Shown piece after piece: positions 60,649-64,000 of a stretch of DNA of 64,000 bases. The DNA is from Trichoplax sp. H2. Lineage: Eukaryota > Placozoa > Uniplacotomia > Trichoplacea. The DNA lies in assembly GCA_003344405.1 (NCBI GenBank), contig NOWV01000027.1:558001-622000 (forward strand), given 5' to 3'. The notes under the pieces are model-generated. The model did no database searches. It worked only from the letters and a program-made list of their open reading frames with translations, and was not told where the DNA came from. Position 1 is the first letter of the stretch, and the number at the start of each line of letters is the position of its first letter. Made by a program: the position numbers and the translations under genes.

Positions 60649-63600
60649 ATGGCAGATCCATTGATGCTCGCAACATTGATCGAACTAGGCTTCGATCGTT
60701 CTAAATCGTAAGTTTCCATTGACAATCAAGCAGTTATGCTAATGAAGCAAGAGTACACCAGTAGCATTAATTGGCATCATATGTCTATCAAATGAATTAA
60801 TATACGTATAATAATTGACTAATGCAGTTGTTGAGCTCAATCTTATCAAGTTCCCTGCTACGATGATAGTGTCGATTGACGTGGATAAGCAATACCTGAA
60901 ATGGACTAATGATAGTCAGTAGACAATATACGTCTTACTGATTATTCACCAACATCGAAATACAGTATTCTTGATCTCTATTGCAGATGCTACTGACAAG
61001 CTACTGTAGCACCTAAATCTTAGCATAGATAAAATATATATATCTTTGTTTAGAGATTGATAAATACCCAGCCAAATGAAAACGTGTCTTAGAGTCATCT
61101 AGATATGGAAGTTCGCCTGCCTATTTAGTTATCATTTGGTCACTTCATTATTTACTATCGTAATTCAAATTATATGCGTTATGGTATCGTTATGAAAAAG
61201 AAATGACATCCAATAGTTTTTATTCATTGCCAGTGTAAAATCGTATGAGTATGATTTGTGAATGGGATTTATCCTGTTTGCAGATTTGACAATTGTATAT
61301 ACTGTTATAGTACAGTAGTCATACTTTAAAGGTAGGGTTATACAGGAATGTACTTAATTATGCTAATCACATCGTAGAATAATATAAAAATTAGGTAGAA
61401 AAGCGATTTTCTATAGAAACGTATTTGCGCCGTATATCCGATGTGATCCCATACAGCCTAGGATGATTATACGTAATTATGATGGCAGTTTGAATATGAA
61501 CTTTAAATTTATGTAATGGCTTCGGCTATAGCATACCATCAGAAAATTTTTGGAAAGCACATTTAATCGCCTAAAAGATAGCTGCCCTACTACAATACAT
61601 ATCTTTCCGTTTGGATTATAGTGTTAAATTTCTCTCAATGCGCTAATGCGTAGATATAACGTTTTGATCAGTAAATGTTTAAAATGATAATCTAATTGAA
61701 ATTTGAAAGTATATTACTACCTAAGCCATAGACTTCTAGATACCTTGAGGTATCTAGAAGTCCATACCTTATCATACAGTAACCAGTAGAGATTGTACGC
61801 TCACTCATCCTCGTATTTATCTACGTACGAAAGCCACGTGGAAAGTTTGCAAATATACATATATACCACTGTATAAATATAACGCAAACTGAATCATTTT
61901 AACTAGCATACTAATATCATATGGATTGCACTCCAAATTAAGACTAATAATATATAGAATATGTGTTAATACCGTCTATATCCTGCGTATTGCATAGATA
62001 AGCGTGCTATGGTACAGGTTACCTAAAAAAGATGCTTGCGCCATCATAAATCCAATCGACTCTATGATATACATATGCGTACAGTATAGCTATTGATTAT
62101 ATACTACAATGAAATACATTTTGTTTTAGCTTCATGTTTCTTGCCTAATATTATCTTGTCCTCTTTCATGTTAGTGAAAAAGCTCTAATAAATGTAAATA
62201 ATCGCGGAATTGAAGGAGCGATCGATTGGTAAGATGCTAGAATATCGTATACTTCTCGTATATAACATATATAAAATATACAGTATACTACCGTTTCATG
62301 AAATTGAACTTACTGCTAGTTATTGTGTCCGTTACTTTGTACAAGTATACTGCTATAAAATATATTTATTAACAAAACGCTGGATTGGGTAGTTAATTCG
62401 CATCATATTTTGTAGTTACCATGATTAAATCGCTAGTATTATGCTGATGTCTCTTATTTCCGAATAGGATAATGGCTCATACAGACTCTAATGATCAATC
62501 TACAGATCCAACCGCAAGCGCGAATATGCAAAGTAATGTCACAGTATTAACAAGGATAAAGTGCCTACTTTATGAGCTTACAGAATTGAAATGTTTTTGA
62601 AGTTGATAGATACAGTATCGGGCTTTAACAGAATTTGGATTAAAATTTATTACTATAATGTATCACTATATTATTATCCTACAGTATATAGCGATATTAT
62701 TCTTGAACTATTATCAACTACTTTAACGAAAGCTTTACTACTAAAATGCTGACACCCTGGGGTTGACAATTAGCCATATTGTCTATCATTTGAATGTACA
62801 GTAGACTACTCTATAATCATTTTTAATAAGTATGTTGCATGATTTTTATGATAATTTGTAGGCCAGGAAGGTCAACCTAGCAGCGAAACGACTGTAAGGC
62901 AATATATAAATGCATAATTTATATTAGTCTAAATTATAATCAGGCTGTATTGCAGTATTTAAAATGAATGAAATCTACTGATTGCTTATTCGTATAATAC
63001 CCGTGCAATATTATAGGCAGAAACCAATCGTCCGCTAACGGAAGAAGAAAAGAAAGAAAAGCTAGAGAAGTAGGAGATAATGCTTTAATCTACATTTAAA
63101 TATTTATGTCGGAGAATGTTAATACCACATAATTTGGCATCTACAGTATTGTAAATCCCGAATTCACCTTTTATATCTTAGACTAGAATCTAAAATTAAG
63201 GAAAGACGTAGACTGCGAGAAGCTGAAGAACGTAAGGTAATCTTTGATTTGAATTATATAGGCAAATGCAAGGACTACTAGAAGAGAGTACATCGAAGGT
63301 TCTCTTCTAGTAATTTTTGGTAAATAAAGCAGAGTTGAGTTTGTAGAAACAATTATTCTGTCACGACTAATTATAGTATTAAACGCATACTATCTTAGTT
63401 TTTATATAACTATGAAAATTTGAATATCCGTTTTACGATGTTAATTATATTACCATAAATTGATAGCTTGAGAAAGATCAAGAAATAAGTCGTCGGGAAT
63501 CTGGCAAAATGATTACAGATGTTAAAAGAAAGTATGCTTACATTTAGGCATATAAAAAGTAATTACAGAATCAATAAACAAAACTATAAATTTGTTGCTT

Positions 63601-63908
63601 TTTATTGAAAAATTTAGAGTTGAAATCAAAGAAATGCAAAAATTAGCAGAGCAAAGAAAGAGAGAAAAGATGGAAGATAGATTAGCAAGGTAAATAATCT
63701 CTATTTTGCTACCGTAGCTATTGCATTTACTTATGCTTATTATGTATTATGGATAATAATTATACTATATTTAATCCTATAAATGCCGAAGAAATGTTTC
63801 ATATAATTTAAAAGTTAATAAGTACCTTTTGCCCGCATTAATTGTAATTGCGACTAAAATTCTTTCAGGGAAAAAGTGAAGGCTATGATCGCTGAAGACA
63901 GAGCAAGA
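60649..63908 (+). CDS. UBXN1: UBXN1-like UBA/UBX protein, 3'-partial
   Basis: Nine exons are in the window: 60649-60707, 62175-62228, 62468-62532, 62862-62893, 63017-63069, 63182-63236, 63467-63531, 63618-63689, 63869-63908; the gene continues beyond the edge. Phases close throughout. The N-terminus is a UBA domain (LATLIELGFDRSKSEKALI, NNRGIEGAIDWIM), the ubiquitin-binding half; residue spacing matches human UBXN1 ([29 protein letters not shown]). After a Ser/Thr/Asn-rich linker comes LTEEEKKEKLEKLESKIKER and a long Arg/Lys/Glu helix (RRLREAEERK, MQKLAEQRKREK, EKVKAMIAEDRAR), as in the human coiled coil. The C-terminal UBX domain, which binds p97/VCP, would lie outside. UBXN1 links p97 to ubiquitylated clients. 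Intron 1 is unusually long here (about 1.47 kb) and carries a strong hairpin. Confidence 0.88.
61721..61770. repeat. 50-nt hairpin in UBXN1 intron 1
   Basis: The inner stem is 14 perfect base pairs (GACTTCTAGATACC, loop TTGA, GGTATCTAGAAGTC at 61730-61761). It extends outward to a 23-bp stem with three mismatches (outer arms TAAGCCATA and CATACCTTA). Confidence 0.88.
63276..63312. repeat. 12-bp perfect inverted repeat in UBXN1 intron 6
   Basis: TACTAGAAGAGA at 63276-63287 and TCTCTTCTAGTA at 63301-63312, with a 13-nt spacer. Confidence 0.85.
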
Positions 63909-64000
63909 GTAGGTTTAATCAATATCAAGCTGTTTTAGCTTATTTTGTAGACACGTAGCTGTAATTTAAGTGAGTGAATGATTCAATATATTAATGATGC

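Overview
The window looks like animal nuclear DNA: AT-rich, with compact genes split into many short exons (34-500 nt) by small introns, most with GT-AG borders. The exons encode ancient animal proteins that are still very close to the human ones (AP-1/AP-2 beta adaptin, eIF3c, IFT20, a BACURD-type BTB protein). Low GC, human-like exon structure and these families together suggest an early-branching animal, most likely a placozoan such as Trichoplax. That identification is an inference and was not checked by any search. Gene models were built by hand from conserved protein motifs, splice sites and codon phase.

Layout: 1-1747 (+) 3' part of an RMDN-family TPR protein; 3923-5876 (-) BACURD/KCTD10-type BTB adaptor; 7276-8549 (+) IFT20; 9627-11324 (-) a globin; 14353-17019 (-) a DHRS7-like short-chain dehydrogenase lacking the catalytic tyrosine; 19214-about 20318 (-) a FAM177 protein; 21327-26984 (+) peroxisomal acyl-CoA oxidase ending in SKL, with an apparent one-base frameshift; 30963-31742 (+) an intronless orphan ORF; 35190-38900 (+) TAF6L-like histone-fold protein; 40306-46505 (-) eIF3c in 25 exons (913 residues as modelled); 48394-53784 (+) AP-1/AP-2 beta adaptin (939 residues); 56349-56882 (+) a second intronless coiled-coil orphan; 60649-63908 (+, runs off the window) UBXN1-like UBA protein. 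I see no operon, tRNA, rRNA, transposon ORF or CRISPR array.

The genes are mostly unrelated housekeeping or cell-biology functions: membrane traffic, translation, cilia, peroxisomal beta-oxidation, ubiquitin adaptors and SAGA transcription. Three pairs are divergently transcribed from shared intergenic regions: BACURD/IFT20, FAM177/ACOX and EIF3C/AP-beta.

The most unusual feature is a family of dense, self-complementary arrays of overlapping TACTGTAC/GTACAGTA palindromes. The large arrays lie in those three divergent intergenic regions and upstream of UBXN1, and I did not see comparable arrays in the convergent or gene-poor regions. They may be an expanded promoter element or a hairpin-forming repeat that inserts near promoters. 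Other points of interest are three GC-AG introns, a degenerate SDR active site, conserved globin intron positions, a 52/53-bp minisatellite and several isolated perfect hairpins.
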